Assembly: GCF_021601385.1 (NCBI RefSeq)
Contig: NZ_BQHO01000008.1
Span: forward strand, 62,001 to 126,000
Source: Pseudomonas parasichuanensis
Lineage (GTDB): Bacteria > Pseudomonadota > Gammaproteobacteria > Pseudomonadales > Pseudomonadaceae
DNA: 64,000 nt
Direction: 5' to 3'
Shown here piece by piece: positions 1 to 8,947 of the stretch. The translations under genes and the position numbers were made by a program. The first letter of the stretch is position 1. The number at the start of each line of letters is the position of its first letter. The notes below the pieces were generated by a model. That model worked only from the letters and a program-made list of their open reading frames with translations. It ran no database searches and was not told the origin of the DNA.

Positions 1-2
1 TC

Positions 3-281
3 GAAGGCGAGGTCAAGTGCTACGGCAAGATGACCCACGGCGCGCCGACCGACCCGGTCAGCAGCGCGTATTTTGGTACCACCCAGGGCAAGTTCCGCAT
101 GGTCTACCCGTTCAGTGAACAGGCGGTGATCGTGACGGGGGAGATTCAGTTGACTGACGAGTCCACCGGGCAGGTGACGCGCTACAAGGCGGGTGATGCC
201 TGGTTCGTGGCCAAGGGCACGCCGGTGTTGTGGGAAGTGTTGAGCGAGACGTTTGTGAAGCATTACCTTGCGGTAGCCTGA
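3..281 (+). CDS. cupin-domain protein, C-terminal part only
   Basis: The reading frame is open from the first bases, so the gene begins outside the window and only about the last 92 residues are visible. The segment has cupin-like beta-strand character: a run ending GDAWFVAKGTPVLWEV and a preceding GEIQLTDESTG stretch, as in EutQ/DUF861-type single-domain cupins. These bind a metal or small ligand in a beta barrel; the specific role cannot be read here. The methionine at 30 is internal to the domain and probably not the true start. It is followed by a REP pair and a convergent AraC-family regulator. Confidence 0.6.
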   Translation, partial: EGEVKCYGKMTHGAPTDPVSSAYFGTTQGKFRMVYPFSEQAVIVTGEIQLTDESTGQVTRYKAGDAWFVAKGTPVLWEVLSETFVKHYLAVA

Positions 282-310
282 TCCATCCTCGGGGTCGCTT
301 TGCGGCCCTT

Positions 311-371
311 TCGCCGGCAAGCCGGCTCCCACAGGGATCGCATGACCCTGTGGGAGCCGGCTTGCCGGCGA
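311..371. repeat. REP inverted pair (TGTGGGAGCCGGC type)
   Basis: Two perfect 26-bp arms (311-336 and 346-371) separated by 9 bases form a strong hairpin between two convergent genes. The core is CCGGCAAGCCGGCTCCCACA. This is a Pseudomonas REP doublet and may also act as a bidirectional terminator. A second, less perfect copy of the same type lies at 5883-5948. Confidence 0.85.
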
Positions 372-376
372 TGCTT

Positions 377-1342
377 TTAGCGCCCCGCCATCAACGCCAT
401 CGCCCGAAAGTCCTTCGGCGACTGCTCGAACTGCTTCTTGAACGCCCGGCTGAAATGCGCCGAGTCGGTAAACCCCCACTTGAACGCGATCGAGGTGATC
501 GACTCGCGCTTGAGAAACGGGTTGGACAGGTCATCAGCACTACGCTTCAAGCGAGAACGCTGGATATAGCGGCAAACGCTGTCACCCTCCTCCTCGAACA
601 CCCGGTACAGATGCCGCACCGAGATGCTCAGCCGCTCGGCCAGGTTGGCCGGGGTCAGCCCAGGCTGGCCCAGCGACTCGTCGATGACCTTCTGCACATA
701 GCCCCGCAGGTTGCCGCCGCCCACCCCGCCCAATGCGGCGGTATTGGGCTCGCCACGCTCGAAACCGGGCTCCAGCAGGGAAATGAACGCCGACTGCAGG
801 GCATCGCCTTGCGCACCGCCTACGTCTTCCTCCTCGCGGCACAACTGGTCCATCAGCAAATGCAGCATGCGCCCGCAGGCGTTGGTCGAGGAGATCTTGC
901 CGAAGGCGGCGCCCTGCCCGGTCACGTGCTTGCGCACCTGCTCGCGGGACAGCGACAGCGAGACGTGCTCGATCAGCCCGAATGGTGTGATCTCGCACGG
1001 GCCGACCGAGTCCATCAGCAGCAGGTCGCCGGGTGACAATTGCAGGCTCACACCGCCCTGGGTGATCCGCGAGTAGCCCATGCGCTGGCTGACCAGGAAG
1101 CAGTGCTGGTCGTCGTCACGGTCGGGGTTGTCGCCGAAGCGGCGGATATTGCCGGCATTGGTGCGCAGGTTGGCCAGGGCCAGGCCTGCGCGGTTGAAGG
1201 TGGCGATCTCGCCGATGAACAGCGCTCGGTTGAACGCAAGTTCAGTCTGGAAACGGCCGCACACTTGCTGCATGGCGGCGGTCCAGCGATCCAGGCCATC
1301 AGTGGCCGGCTGGGTGCTGCAGTGGGAAACGGGCTGGGGCAT
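377..1342 (-). CDS. AraC-family transcriptional activator, FeaR-like
   Basis: About 321 residues. The N-terminal two thirds resemble the AraC-binding-like sensor domain of FeaR, and the C-terminal 100 residues form the paired helix-turn-helix, with LSISVRHLYRVFEEEG and the signature IAFKWGFTDSAHFSRAFKKQF. FeaR activates phenylethylamine/tyramine oxidation genes in enterics. Start: a GTG at 1354 is possible, but GGAGG lies five bases before the ATG at 1342, so I prefer the ATG. The gene ends the catabolic cluster that runs leftward from 7146 and is its likely activator. Assignment to AraC is certain; the effector (an aromatic amine or aldehyde) is inferred from family and neighbours. Confidence 0.85.
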   Translation of the reverse strand: MPQPVSHCSTQPATDGLDRWTAAMQQVCGRFQTELAFNRALFIGEIATFNRAGLALANLRTNAGNIRRFGDNPDRDDDQHCFLVSQRMGYSRITQGGVSLQLSPGDLLLMDSVGPCEITPFGLIEHVSLSLSREQVRKHVTGQGAAFGKISSTNACGRMLHLLMDQLCREEEDVGGAQGDALQSAFISLLEPGFERGEPNTAALGGVGGGNLRGYVQKVIDESLGQPGLTPANLAERLSISVRHLYRVFEEEGDSVCRYIQRSRLKRSADDLSNPFLKRESITSIAFKWGFTDSAHFSRAFKKQFEQSPKDFRAMALMAGR

Positions 1343-1514
1343 GGCAACCTCCACACGCGGGCATTGTTGTTATGGGTCAATTGTTAACATGTTATCCATT
1401 GACGCACAACTGTCATCTGTTGGCCGGTGTAGCGAGCAGGTTTTATGCCAAGGTGCGAGGGGTGTTCTGGGTTTGCGCATGGGTTGAGAATGCCGGGGCT
1501 GCTTTGCAGCTCTA

Positions 1515-1578
1515 TCGCGGCACAAGGCCGCTCCTACAGGAGATCGCGTTCCCCTGTAGGAGCGGCCTTGTGCCGCGA
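1515..1578. repeat. REP inverted pair (TGTAGGAGCGGCC type)
   Basis: Perfect 26-bp arms at 1515-1540 and 1553-1578 with the core GGCACAAGGCCGCTCCTACA. It lies in the 260-base gap between the AraC regulator and the DUF3156 gene. It is the same element as the pairs at 17361, 45622, 56816 and 63272. Confidence 0.85.
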
Positions 1579-1602
1579 AAGGAGCGCGGAGCGCTCCCGC
1601 TT

Positions 1603-2184
1603 TCAAAGCGCTAGAAGGATACGTTGCAGCGCTTCAAAGGCCTGCCAGAGATACCCGCGCTGCTCAGCGCTGAGCGGGATATAGCGGCGGAACGCTGGCA
1701 CACGGTTGACCACTTCACTGGCCCCCATATGCTCCAGGCTGACCCGCCACAGGCCACCCTCGCAGCCAATGTTCAGGCGCTTGAAGTCCAGCGGCATCAA
1801 TGCGGCCTGCAAGGCGCTGTCGCTGCCGATACGCGCCTGCAGCCTTTCGAACAGTGCCTTGTCACCACTGCGCTGGCGGCAAGCCAGGCCGGTGCGGCGC
1901 AATGCCCCGCGGTGATGCATCTCCAGCTGCACACTGCCCTGCCCCGAGGCAGGCACACACAGGCTGAACTCGCACATCACCAGGTGCATCAGCAGGTGGC
2001 TTTCGGTGCGTTCGCACACCTCGATCACCGGACCATCCTGCCGGTAGGTAAAGCGCAGCACCGCTGCTGCGGATTGCACATCCGTCATACCGAGGTTGCG
2101 CTGCAGCCGCGCCAGGGTCGCCCCCGACCGGTAGCCGGCCGGGGCGCGGGGCCCGGTCAGGCGTTCAAGCCAGCTTGCCGACAT
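1603..2184 (-). CDS. DUF3156 family protein
   Basis: About 193 residues starting at the ATG at 2184, which overlaps the end of the permease gene by 20 bases, suggesting translational coupling. The protein is soluble, with no signal peptide or membrane segment. From memory it matches DUF3156, a small family found next to amine permeases in Pseudomonas. Visible features are an N-terminal AGYRSGATLARLQRNLGM stretch and a C-terminal helix. No catalytic motif is recognisable. Because it is coupled to the permease it probably helps uptake or regulation of the same substrate, but this is inference. Confidence 0.7.
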   Translation of the reverse strand: MSASWLERLTGPRAPAGYRSGATLARLQRNLGMTDVQSAAAVLRFTYRQDGPVIEVCERTESHLLMHLVMCEFSLCVPASGQGSVQLEMHHRGALRRTGLACRQRSGDKALFERLQARIGSDSALQAALMPLDFKRLNIGCEGGLWRVSLEHMGASEVVNRVPAFRRYIPLSAEQRGYLWQAFEALQRILLAL

Positions 2185-3664
2185 GCTGCACCTGCTCGCT
2201 GTGGAAGTGGCCGGGTTCGGCGCCGAACTCTTTCTCCAGCACATCCTCGACCCGCGCCGGCTTGAACGGGTTGACCTTCTGCACGCAAAGGGTCCAGAAC
2301 AGCGCATAGGCCGCCGTGGCCCCCAGCATCACGGCAAACGGCACATACACATCGGCGGGGTTCATGCCCGGCGGGGTGATGAACCACATGCCCAGCAAGA
2401 TGCCGATGCTGGAGACGATCTGCGGCAGCGGGAACAGTGGCGAGCGGTAGGCACGCGGCAGGTCCGGGCGGCGAATGCGCAGCACCACCACCGACAACGT
2501 CACCAGCAGGTACGCGGTGCTCCAGGCGCACACCGCGGCCAGCACCAGGTGCAGGATGTTGTCGGTGTTGCCACCCAGGTACCAGGCGTGCAGGCACGGG
2601 ATCAGCGCCACCACCAGGATGCACAGCAGCGGCGTTTTGAAGTGCGGGTGCAGGTAGGTGAATACCTTGGGCAGCGCGCCGTCCACGGCCATGCCGTAGA
2701 GAATCCGCGGCACCCCGGCCATCAGCGTGTTGATGGTGGCGGCGCCGGCGAACAGGAAGCCGATGCCCAGCCACACCGGGCCGATATCGCCCATCACCTG
2801 CTCGGCGAAGCGCGGGATGGCCATGGGTGTATCCAGCAGGTGCACGCCGCTGGCGGCGTCGAGCAGCACGTTCTCCACCTGGCGTTTCATCGCCGCGCCG
2901 TAGATGAACATGCAGCTGGCCACGCCGAACAGGCCCAGGGCCATGGCCTTGGGCATCACCCAGGCCGAACGGCGCAGCTCCGGGGCCAGTGGGGTGACGA
3001 ACTCGCAGCCGACGAACATGAACATGGCCATGCCCACCAGCGAGAGGATGGTCATAAGGTCCGTGCCGACCATCGACACACCGAACGGCCCCTCCAGCTG
3101 CACCGCCGGCGCGGCCAGCAGGCCGAGCACGCCGAACACCATCAGCGTGGTCCACATGCCGAAGGTCAGCACCACTTCGGCACGGCCGAAGGCACTCACG
3201 CCAAAGGCGTTGAGCACGCCGAACGCCAGCACGAAGCCCACCCCCAGCAGCCAGGAGCCACCGGCGGATTCGGCGAGGGTATTGAGGTGCTCGAAGTTCA
3301 CCAGTGCCATCACTCCGGACAGAATGGTTTCGGCGGTGCCGGCGAACACATGCACGATCAGGTAGGCCGACAGGGTGCCGGTGATGGCGAAGAAGCGGCC
3401 CAGGCCGCAGTTGATGTAGTCGTACACGGAGCCGGTGGTCGGCAGGATCGCTGCCGCTTCGGCGAAGGTGGTCGACTGCGCGAGCATCATCACTGCGGCG
3501 ATCACCATCGCTACGGCAAAGGCGCTGCCGCCGATGCCGAAGCCCATGGTGGCGGTGAGGATCACGGGGCTGGCCATGATCAGGCCGACGGTGCTGGCCA
3601 GCGCGGTGGGGAAGCCGACGCTGCCGCGGTTGAGGTGCTCGGTGAGCTTATTGTTGATTGTCAT
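2165..3664 (-). CDS. APC-superfamily amino acid/amine permease
   Basis: 499 residues with about twelve hydrophobic segments. It begins MTINNKLTEHLNRGSVGF and continues with the glycine-rich first helix (STVGLIMASPVILTATMGFGIGG) typical of APC transporters. It acts in the inner membrane as a proton- or sodium-coupled importer or exchanger. The ORF stays open upstream, but the ATG at 3664 begins the recognisable N-terminus. It sits between a chemoreceptor and DUF3156 in a leftward gene string with hydroxylase genes, so an aromatic amine or amino acid is the likely cargo. Substrate is inference; family membership is clear. Confidence 0.85.
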   Translation of the reverse strand: MTINNKLTEHLNRGSVGFPTALASTVGLIMASPVILTATMGFGIGGSAFAVAMVIAAVMMLAQSTTFAEAAAILPTTGSVYDYINCGLGRFFAITGTLSAYLIVHVFAGTAETILSGVMALVNFEHLNTLAESAGGSWLLGVGFVLAFGVLNAFGVSAFGRAEVVLTFGMWTTLMVFGVLGLLAAPAVQLEGPFGVSMVGTDLMTILSLVGMAMFMFVGCEFVTPLAPELRRSAWVMPKAMALGLFGVASCMFIYGAAMKRQVENVLLDAASGVHLLDTPMAIPRFAEQVMGDIGPVWLGIGFLFAGAATINTLMAGVPRILYGMAVDGALPKVFTYLHPHFKTPLLCILVVALIPCLHAWYLGGNTDNILHLVLAAVCAWSTAYLLVTLSVVVLRIRRPDLPRAYRSPLFPLPQIVSSIGILLGMWFITPPGMNPADVYVPFAVMLGATAAYALFWTLCVQKVNPFKPARVEDVLEKEFGAEPGHFHSEQVQHVGKLA

Positions 3665-3851
3665 GGAGTGGGCCCTGGCTGGACGAGGGAAAGATGACGG
3701 CTTGCCGGGCGCGCCGCAAGTGCTGGCGATCGCCGCGAGTTCGGTAAGGGTGCCTGGCGATGGACTCGACACCACTACCCGATCACTTTGACTTTCCCCG
3801 CCACAGCGGTCTTGCCACTGCCTGCCGCCTTGCTTGTTGCTGGCTGCCAGT

Positions 3852-4817
3852 TCAGCCCTGCAGCATCGCCTGGATCTGCTGGGTGGCCTGGCGGGTGCTT
3901 TCGGCAAGCTTCTTGACCTCGTCGGCCACCACCGAGAAACCGCGCCCCACCTCCCCGGCCCTGGCAGCCTCGATGGCAGCATTCAGGGCCAGCAGGTTGG
4001 TCTGTTCGGCAATGCTGCGAATCACCCCCACGGCGGTGGCGATCCGCGCATAGGTGGCCTCGTTGTGCGCCTGCAATTGCTGGTGGCTGGCCTGGGCGTT
4101 GCGCTCGTCGCTGATGTCGCGCACCGCGCCCAGCACCCGCACCAGCACGCCGTGCTCGTCGCGCACCGCGCGGCCGCGTTCACGGCACCAGATGTAGCCG
4201 CGTTGCTTGTGGCGCATGCGGTACTCGAACACATACTCGCCACTGGCATGGGCGCCCAGGATCTCGCGCTCGAAGATGGCCATGATCTGCGCCAGGTCGT
4301 CGGGGTGGGTAATGCCGACCTGGGCATCCCAGCCATCGGCCAGCTCCTTGGGGCCGTAGCCCATCACCGCGCGGAAGGCATCGGACAGGCGCATGCGGCT
4401 GAGGGGGTGGTGTACGTCGCCTTGGGCAACCTCTATGTCCCAGGTGCCCTCGGTCAGGGTGGTTTGCAGCAGGCTCCAGAAATGCGCCTGGCGCTGGTGC
4501 ACTTCACTGGCCAGCACCAGTTGACCCAGTTGTTCACGCAGCAGGTCGCATTCGCCTTGCAACTGCTGTTGTGCCGCTAGCTGCTGCGCGTGCATCCGTT
4601 GCTGGCTGGCCAGCGTTTCACCCAGTAACTGCAGCTCTTGTGCCTGCGCCTGCAACTGCTGCGCCTGGCCTTGGCGTTGCTGCTCCACCGTTTGCAGGGC
4701 CTGCAACAAGGGCGGGTGGCGGCGCACCTCCACCAGGCTTTCGGCAATCTCGCCCTGGCCAAAGCGGGTCAGCGCCTCGGCCAGCGCGGCCACCCAACGT
4801 TCATTGCGAAACAACAT
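3852..4817 (-). CDS. short soluble PAS-domain chemoreceptor (MCP)
   Basis: 321 residues with no membrane segment. Residues about 45-100 are a glutamine-rich coiled coil ([17 protein letters not shown]), about 140-245 a PAS domain ([12 protein letters not shown]... HPDD... [18 protein letters not shown]) and the last 85 an MCP hairpin tip with [19 protein letters not shown] and [11 protein letters not shown]. The signalling arms are far shorter than in normal MCPs (around 250-300 residues), leaving room for the CheA/CheW contact tip but little for methylation helices. It lies between the permease and the flavin reductase on the same strand, so it probably couples sensing or metabolism of the cluster substrate to chemotaxis. 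Confidence 0.85.
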   Translation of the reverse strand: MLFRNERWVAALAEALTRFGQGEIAESLVEVRRHPPLLQALQTVEQQRQGQAQQLQAQAQELQLLGETLASQQRMHAQQLAAQQQLQGECDLLREQLGQLVLASEVHQRQAHFWSLLQTTLTEGTWDIEVAQGDVHHPLSRMRLSDAFRAVMGYGPKELADGWDAQVGITHPDDLAQIMAIFEREILGAHASGEYVFEYRMRHKQRGYIWCRERGRAVRDEHGVLVRVLGAVRDISDERNAQASHQQLQAHNEATYARIATAVGVIRSIAEQTNLLALNAAIEAARAGEVGRGFSVVADEVKKLAESTRQATQQIQAMLQG

Positions 4818-4919
4818 GCGCGCCCCCTTGAGCCGTCGAACAAAAGCGCGAGTTCAACCCAAGTCGTCGGCCGTCGTCTTGCGCCGGCCTGCCGTTGGCT
4901 TGACCTTGGCTGCCAGGGT

Positions 4920-5846
4920 TCAGTGGCTGATGATCGCCTTGAGCACGGTCTTGAAGGTTTCCAGCTGCGCCTCGCTGAACTGGCCGAACACCTGGTCCTG
5001 CTGGGCCTTGGCAATGCTCCACAGCCCTTCGGTCTCTTCACGCCCGGCCTCGGTCAGGCACACCCGGCCGTTGTCGTCGGTGACCAGCCCCTTGCGGGTC
5101 AGGTTGGCGATGGCTTCGCTCACCTCGCGCTCGGGCATCGCCACTTCGCCCAACAGCTCGGCCTGGGCCAGCCCAGCATCGTGTTCCAGCACCATCAGCA
5201 TGCGTGCCTCGCTGGTGCGCAGGCCGGTGGCCAACTGGCGCGGCTGGTAGCTGGCCTGGTAGGCGCGCAGGGCCTGGGTCATCAGGTAGTACAGGTTGTG
5301 CTGCAAGCGGCCCTGAAAATGGCTGCTGGCCGGCGCGCCTTCGGCACGGCGGGTCATGCGCGTATGCGGCAGGACCATGGAATAGGCGCCCTGGTGGTAC
5401 AGCAACGGCGAGCGGCCAAGGTCGTCGAAGGCCAGCACCTTGCCGACCAGGATCCAGTGGTCACCGCCGTCCAGTTGCTGGAATTTCTGGCAGTGGAAGC
5501 GCGCCGCGCAGTCGGGCAGCAAGGGCGCGCCGCCCTCGCCTGCCTGGTAATCGATACCGGCAAAGCGGTCGTCACTGGGGCGGGCGAAGGTGTTGGACAG
5601 GTCGATCTGGTCGGCGGCCAGCACGTTGACGGCGAAGTGCTCGGCGGCGTCGAACACGGCGTGGCTGCTGGAGCGTTTGTCGATGCTCCAGAGAATCAAC
5701 GGCGGGTCGAGGGATACCGAGTTGAAGCTGTTGGCGGTGACGCCGACCTTGTTGCCGGCGGCGTCGGCGGCGGTGATCACGGTCACGCCGGTGGCGAAGT
5801 TGCCCAGGGCGCGGCGGAAGGCACGGGTATCGAAGGGGGTAGTCAT
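4920..5846 (-). CDS. flavin reductase of a two-component aromatic hydroxylase (C1-HPAH type)
   Basis: 308 residues. Residues 1-170 are a flavin reductase domain (GNFATGVTVITAAD and VGVTANSFNSVSLDPPLILWS). About 175-308 are a MarR/winged-helix-like domain (LRTSEARMLMVLEHDAGLAQAELL... LTRKGLVTDDNGRVCLTEAGRE). This architecture matches, from memory, the reductase C1 of Acinetobacter baumannii p-hydroxyphenylacetate hydroxylase, where the MarR-like tail binds the aromatic substrate and stimulates NADH oxidation. It supplies reduced flavin to the oxygenase encoded just upstream at 5965-7146. GGAG precedes the ATG at 5846. The pairing makes the assignment strong. Confidence 0.88.
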   Translation of the reverse strand: MTTPFDTRAFRRALGNFATGVTVITAADAAGNKVGVTANSFNSVSLDPPLILWSIDKRSSSHAVFDAAEHFAVNVLAADQIDLSNTFARPSDDRFAGIDYQAGEGGAPLLPDCAARFHCQKFQQLDGGDHWILVGKVLAFDDLGRSPLLYHQGAYSMVLPHTRMTRRAEGAPASSHFQGRLQHNLYYLMTQALRAYQASYQPRQLATGLRTSEARMLMVLEHDAGLAQAELLGEVAMPEREVSEAIANLTRKGLVTDDNGRVCLTEAGREETEGLWSIAKAQQDQVFGQFSEAQLETFKTVLKAIISH

Positions 5847-5882
5847 GCAAGGCTCCGGTTCTTGTTATTGGGCTGAGGGCCT

Positions 5883-5948
5883 CATCGCTGGCAAGCCAGC
5901 TCCCACAAGCTACAGCGCAGCCCTGTGGGAGCCGGCTTGCCGGCGATG
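5883..5948. repeat. REP inverted pair between the two hydroxylase genes
   Basis: Imperfect 25-bp arms at 5883-5907 and 5924-5948 (CTGGCAAGCCAG on one side, CCGGCTTGCCGG on the other). The pair sits in the 118-base gap between oxygenase and reductase on the same transcript, so it could attenuate transcription or alter mRNA stability and set the ratio of the two components. Confidence 0.8.
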
Positions 5949-5964
5949 GGGGCGACACGGTCGA

Positions 5965-7146
5965 TCAGGTCATCGCCGGATCCGGCTCCAGGCCCATCAG
6001 CTCACGGCCGAGGATCTGCGCGCAGACGTCGTAATCGGTGTAGGCATGGGCGCCGGTCATGTGCGCGTCGCGGAACAGCCGCTGCATCTCGCTGCTGTCG
6101 AACCAGGCGCCGCCACCGGCGGCTTCCATCAGCCGGTCCACGGCCTGGATGCACAGCTTGACCGCATAGCCCTGGTTGGTGCGCCAGTAGGCCAGCTCGG
6201 TACGAGTCGGGTACTGGTGGCGTGCGCTGTAGTCGGCGATCTGCTCCCAGCTTTTCTCCAGCAGCGCACGGGCCGCAGCGACCTGGTGGGTGGACTCGGC
6301 CAGGCGCATCAGCGCCGGGGTGGCCGCGCCGAGGGCTGCGCCGGTGTAGGCCCGCACGCGATTGCGGGTCTTGTCCTTGAAGGCTTCGAGCATGCGCTCG
6401 GCGATGCCGAGGCTGACGGTGGAAAAGCCACTGGCGAAGTACGGGCGGTACGGGTTGAAGTAGATCGCGCTGTCCGGGTACAGGCCAAAGCCCGCCGAGG
6501 CGCCCTCCATCATGTCCTTGGCCTTCTGGATACGGTGCTCGGGCACGAAGGCGCGCTCGACGATCAGCGTGCGGCTGCCACTGGCGCGCATGCCGGCGGC
6601 GAACCAGTCGTCGCGGATCTGGTAGTCGCTGCGCGGCAGCACGGCGAAGCAGTAGTCCTGGCCGCCCTGCGCATTGGCGCGGCGAAAGCCCATGATCGCC
6701 CACTCGGCGTGGTCGCAACCGCTGCTCCAGCCCATCTCGCCGCTGAACAGCACGCCGCCCTCGACCTCTTCGGTACGGCCGAAGGGGGCAATGCTGCTGC
6801 TGGCGGTGGCGTGCGGGTTGTCGCCCCAGACTTCGTCCTGTAGTTGCTTGGGGAACATTGCCAGTTGATGGCTGTGGGTGCACAGCAGGCTCATGGCCCA
6901 GGCGGTGCTGGCGCAGGCGCCGGCCAGGGCGGCAATGCATTCGGCGAACTGCGGCAGGCTGATTTCCAGGCCGCCGTAGGGCTTGGGCAGGAAGGCCTGG
7001 TGCAGGCCGATGCCCTTGAGCAGGGCGATGTTTTCGGCGGGCACGGTGCGCTCGCGCTCGGCCTGGTCGGCACGGGCGGCGATGGCAGGCAGCAGGGGCT
7101 TGAGGTCTTCGAGCAGGGAGTTTGGCTTTTTCATGGTCTGGCTCAT
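5965..7146 (-). CDS. flavin-dependent oxygenase, p-hydroxyphenylacetate 3-hydroxylase C2 type
   Basis: 393 residues with the acyl-CoA dehydrogenase fold used by two-component monooxygenases. From memory it aligns closely with A. baumannii C2, shifted by 29 residues: W83, H91, S117, S142 and H367 fall where C2 has W112, H120, S146, S171 and H396, the residues around the flavin C4a-hydroperoxide and the phenol. Stretches LYPDSAIYFNPYRPYFASGF and AHMTGAHAYTDYDVCAQILG are near-identical to what I recall. The expected reaction is ortho-hydroxylation of a 4-substituted phenol using FMNH2 from the neighbouring reductase. The real substrate in this cluster may be a related phenol. It is the first gene of the leftward string. 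Confidence 0.88.
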   Translation of the reverse strand: MSQTMKKPNSLLEDLKPLLPAIAARADQAERERTVPAENIALLKGIGLHQAFLPKPYGGLEISLPQFAECIAALAGACASTAWAMSLLCTHSHQLAMFPKQLQDEVWGDNPHATASSSIAPFGRTEEVEGGVLFSGEMGWSSGCDHAEWAIMGFRRANAQGGQDYCFAVLPRSDYQIRDDWFAAGMRASGSRTLIVERAFVPEHRIQKAKDMMEGASAGFGLYPDSAIYFNPYRPYFASGFSTVSLGIAERMLEAFKDKTRNRVRAYTGAALGAATPALMRLAESTHQVAAARALLEKSWEQIADYSARHQYPTRTELAYWRTNQGYAVKLCIQAVDRLMEAAGGGAWFDSSEMQRLFRDAHMTGAHAYTDYDVCAQILGRELMGLEPDPAMT

Positions 7147-7459
7147 TGTTATTGGACCCTGGCGAGCGGTGCCTGGTAGTGGCGGCTCACTGATGAATGC
7201 CGGGTCAGTATGGGAGCCTGGGAACGACTGGAAAATGCAACTTCCGCACCTCGGATTGTATTTTTCATGGGGTGGATGTGTGGCTGGCAGGCAGGGTCAT
7301 GGGGGTGGCAGAGGGAGGCAAGCATCGAGGGGGATCGGCATTTAATCTGCGGGGTATTGAAACTTGCCGGGGCCGCTGCGCGGCCCTTTCGCGGCGCAAG
7401 GCCGCTCCTACACGGGGGCGGCGTGTGCCGCAAGCCATTCATTGCCCGGAGCACCCCGC
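7147..7459. promoter_or_regulatory. divergent control region between oxygenase and aldehyde dehydrogenase
   Basis: These 313 bases hold no convincing gene. They must contain the promoters of both arms of the catabolic cluster. On the minus strand 7236-7251 reads AGGTGCGGAAGTTGCA, which keeps the GG and TTGC spacing of sigma-54 promoters about 85 bases before the oxygenase start. A single REP half (about 7372-7413, CGGCGCAAGGCCGCTCCTAC) lies close to the dehydrogenase start. No clear AraC operator could be picked out by eye. Confidence 0.45.
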
Positions 7460-8947
7460 ATGAGCGACATCCCCCTCCTCCCCAGCGTCACTGCCTTCCT
7501 TGGCCGCCACCACGGCCTGTACCTCCACGGCCAGGCCGTCGCCAGCCAGTCGAGCGCACGGATCAAGGTGGTCAACCCGGCCAATGGCGAGGCCATCGCC
7601 GAGGTGGCAGACGCCTGCCAGGCCGATGTCGAGCAGGCCGTCGACTCCGCCCGCCAGGGCTTCAACGCCTGGTCGCGCACCAGCCCCGCCGCCCGCGCCG
7701 CGGTGCTGTTCAAACTGGCCGACCTGCTGGAGGCCAACCGCGAGGAACTGGCCCAGCTGGAAACCTTGCAGTCGGGCAAGCTGATCAACATTTCCCGCGC
7801 CTTCGAGGTGGAACAGGCGGCGCATTTCTTGCGCTACTACGCCGGATGGGCGACCAAGATCACCGGCCAGACCATCACCCCGTCGCTGCCCTCTTTCGCT
7901 GGTGAGCGCTACAGCGCCTTCACCCTGCGCGAGCCGATCGGCGTGGTGGTGGGCATCGTGCCGTGGAACTTCGCCACCATGATCGCCATCTGGAAGCTGG
8001 CCTCGGCACTGACCACCGGTTGCAGCATCGTGCTCAAGCCCAGCGAGTTCACCCCGTTGACCTTGCTGCGTATTGCCGAACTGGCCACCGAAGCCGGCCT
8101 GCCACCGGGCGCGCTCAACGTGCTGACCGGCGGCGGCCTGGTGGGCAAGGCGCTGGTCGAGCACCCGGGCACTGACAAGGTGTCGTTCACCGGCTCCGTG
8201 CCCACGGGCATCGCCGTGGGCCAGGCGGCCATGGGCGCCAAGCTGACCCGCGCCACCCTGGAGCTGGGCGGCAAGAACTCGGTGGCGTTCCTGCCCGATG
8301 TCGGCATCGACAAGGCGGTGGACGGCATCATCGAAGCGGGCTTCCTGCATTCCGGGCAGATCTGCGCGGCGGGTGAGCGCTTCTTCGTCCATCGCTCGCG
8401 GATCGAGCCAATGCTCGAAGCGCTGTCGCACCGTTTGGGCCAGCTGAAATTCGGCTCGCCGCTGGACGAGAGCACCCAGTTCGGCCCGGTGGCCAACAAG
8501 CCGCACCAGTTGAAACTGGCCGAGCTGTTTGCCACCGCCCGCGCCGAAGGCAGCCGGATCATCCATGGCGGCCGCATTGGCGACGGCCCGGGCTGCTTTG
8601 TCGAGCCCACGGTGATCCTCGCCAACAGCGCCGGCGACACCCTGCTCAACCAGGAAACCTTCGGCCCGGTGGCAACCTTCCTGCCCTATGACGACGAAGA
8701 ACAGCTGCTGCACTTGATGAACGCCACGCCCTACGGCCTCTCCGCCAGCCTGTGGAGCAACGACCTGGGCAAGGCCATGCGCCTGATCCCGGAAATCCAG
8801 GCCGGCACGCTGTGGGTGAACATGCACACCCTGCTCGACCCGGCGGTGCCGTTCGGCGGCATCAAGGCCTCCGGCATCGGCCGCGAGTTCGGCTCGGCGT
8901 TCATCGACGACTTCACCGAGCTCAAGTCTGTGATGATTCGCTATTGA
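7460..8947 (+). CDS. NAD-dependent aldehyde dehydrogenase, FeaB/phenylacetaldehyde type
   Basis: 495 residues, the normal length for this family. The catalytic cysteine lies in HSGQICAAGERFFVH, the general-base glutamate in LELGGKNS, and the Rossmann/NAD motif in FTGSVPTGI. PWNFATMIAIWKLASAL and the C-terminal FGGIKASGIGREFG are also typical. The N-terminal half resembles FeaB phenylacetaldehyde dehydrogenase, which fits a FeaR-type regulator nearby. It would oxidise an arylacetaldehyde to the acid in the cytoplasm, feeding a hydroxyarylacetate to the hydroxylase. It is divergent from the oxygenase and heads the rightward operon. Substrate is inferred from context. Confidence 0.85.
   Translation: MSDIPLLPSVTAFLGRHHGLYLHGQAVASQSSARIKVVNPANGEAIAEVADACQADVEQAVDSARQGFNAWSRTSPAARAAVLFKLADLLEANREELAQLETLQSGKLINISRAFEVEQAAHFLRYYAGWATKITGQTITPSLPSFAGERYSAFTLREPIGVVVGIVPWNFATMIAIWKLASALTTGCSIVLKPSEFTPLTLLRIAELATEAGLPPGALNVLTGGGLVGKALVEHPGTDKVSFTGSVPTGIAVGQAAMGAKLTRATLELGGKNSVAFLPDVGIDKAVDGIIEAGFLHSGQICAAGERFFVHRSRIEPMLEALSHRLGQLKFGSPLDESTQFGPVANKPHQLKLAELFATARAEGSRIIHGGRIGDGPGCFVEPTVILANSAGDTLLNQETFGPVATFLPYDDEEQLLHLMNATPYGLSASLWSNDLGKAMRLIPEIQAGTLWVNMHTLLDPAVPFGGIKASGIGREFGSAFIDDFTELKSVMIRY

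Noticed and set aside
2183-3697. 504-codon plus-strand frame opposite the permease
   Set aside because: Its histidine/glutamine-rich translation has no domain-like pattern and mirrors the permease codons; a GC-rich shadow frame.
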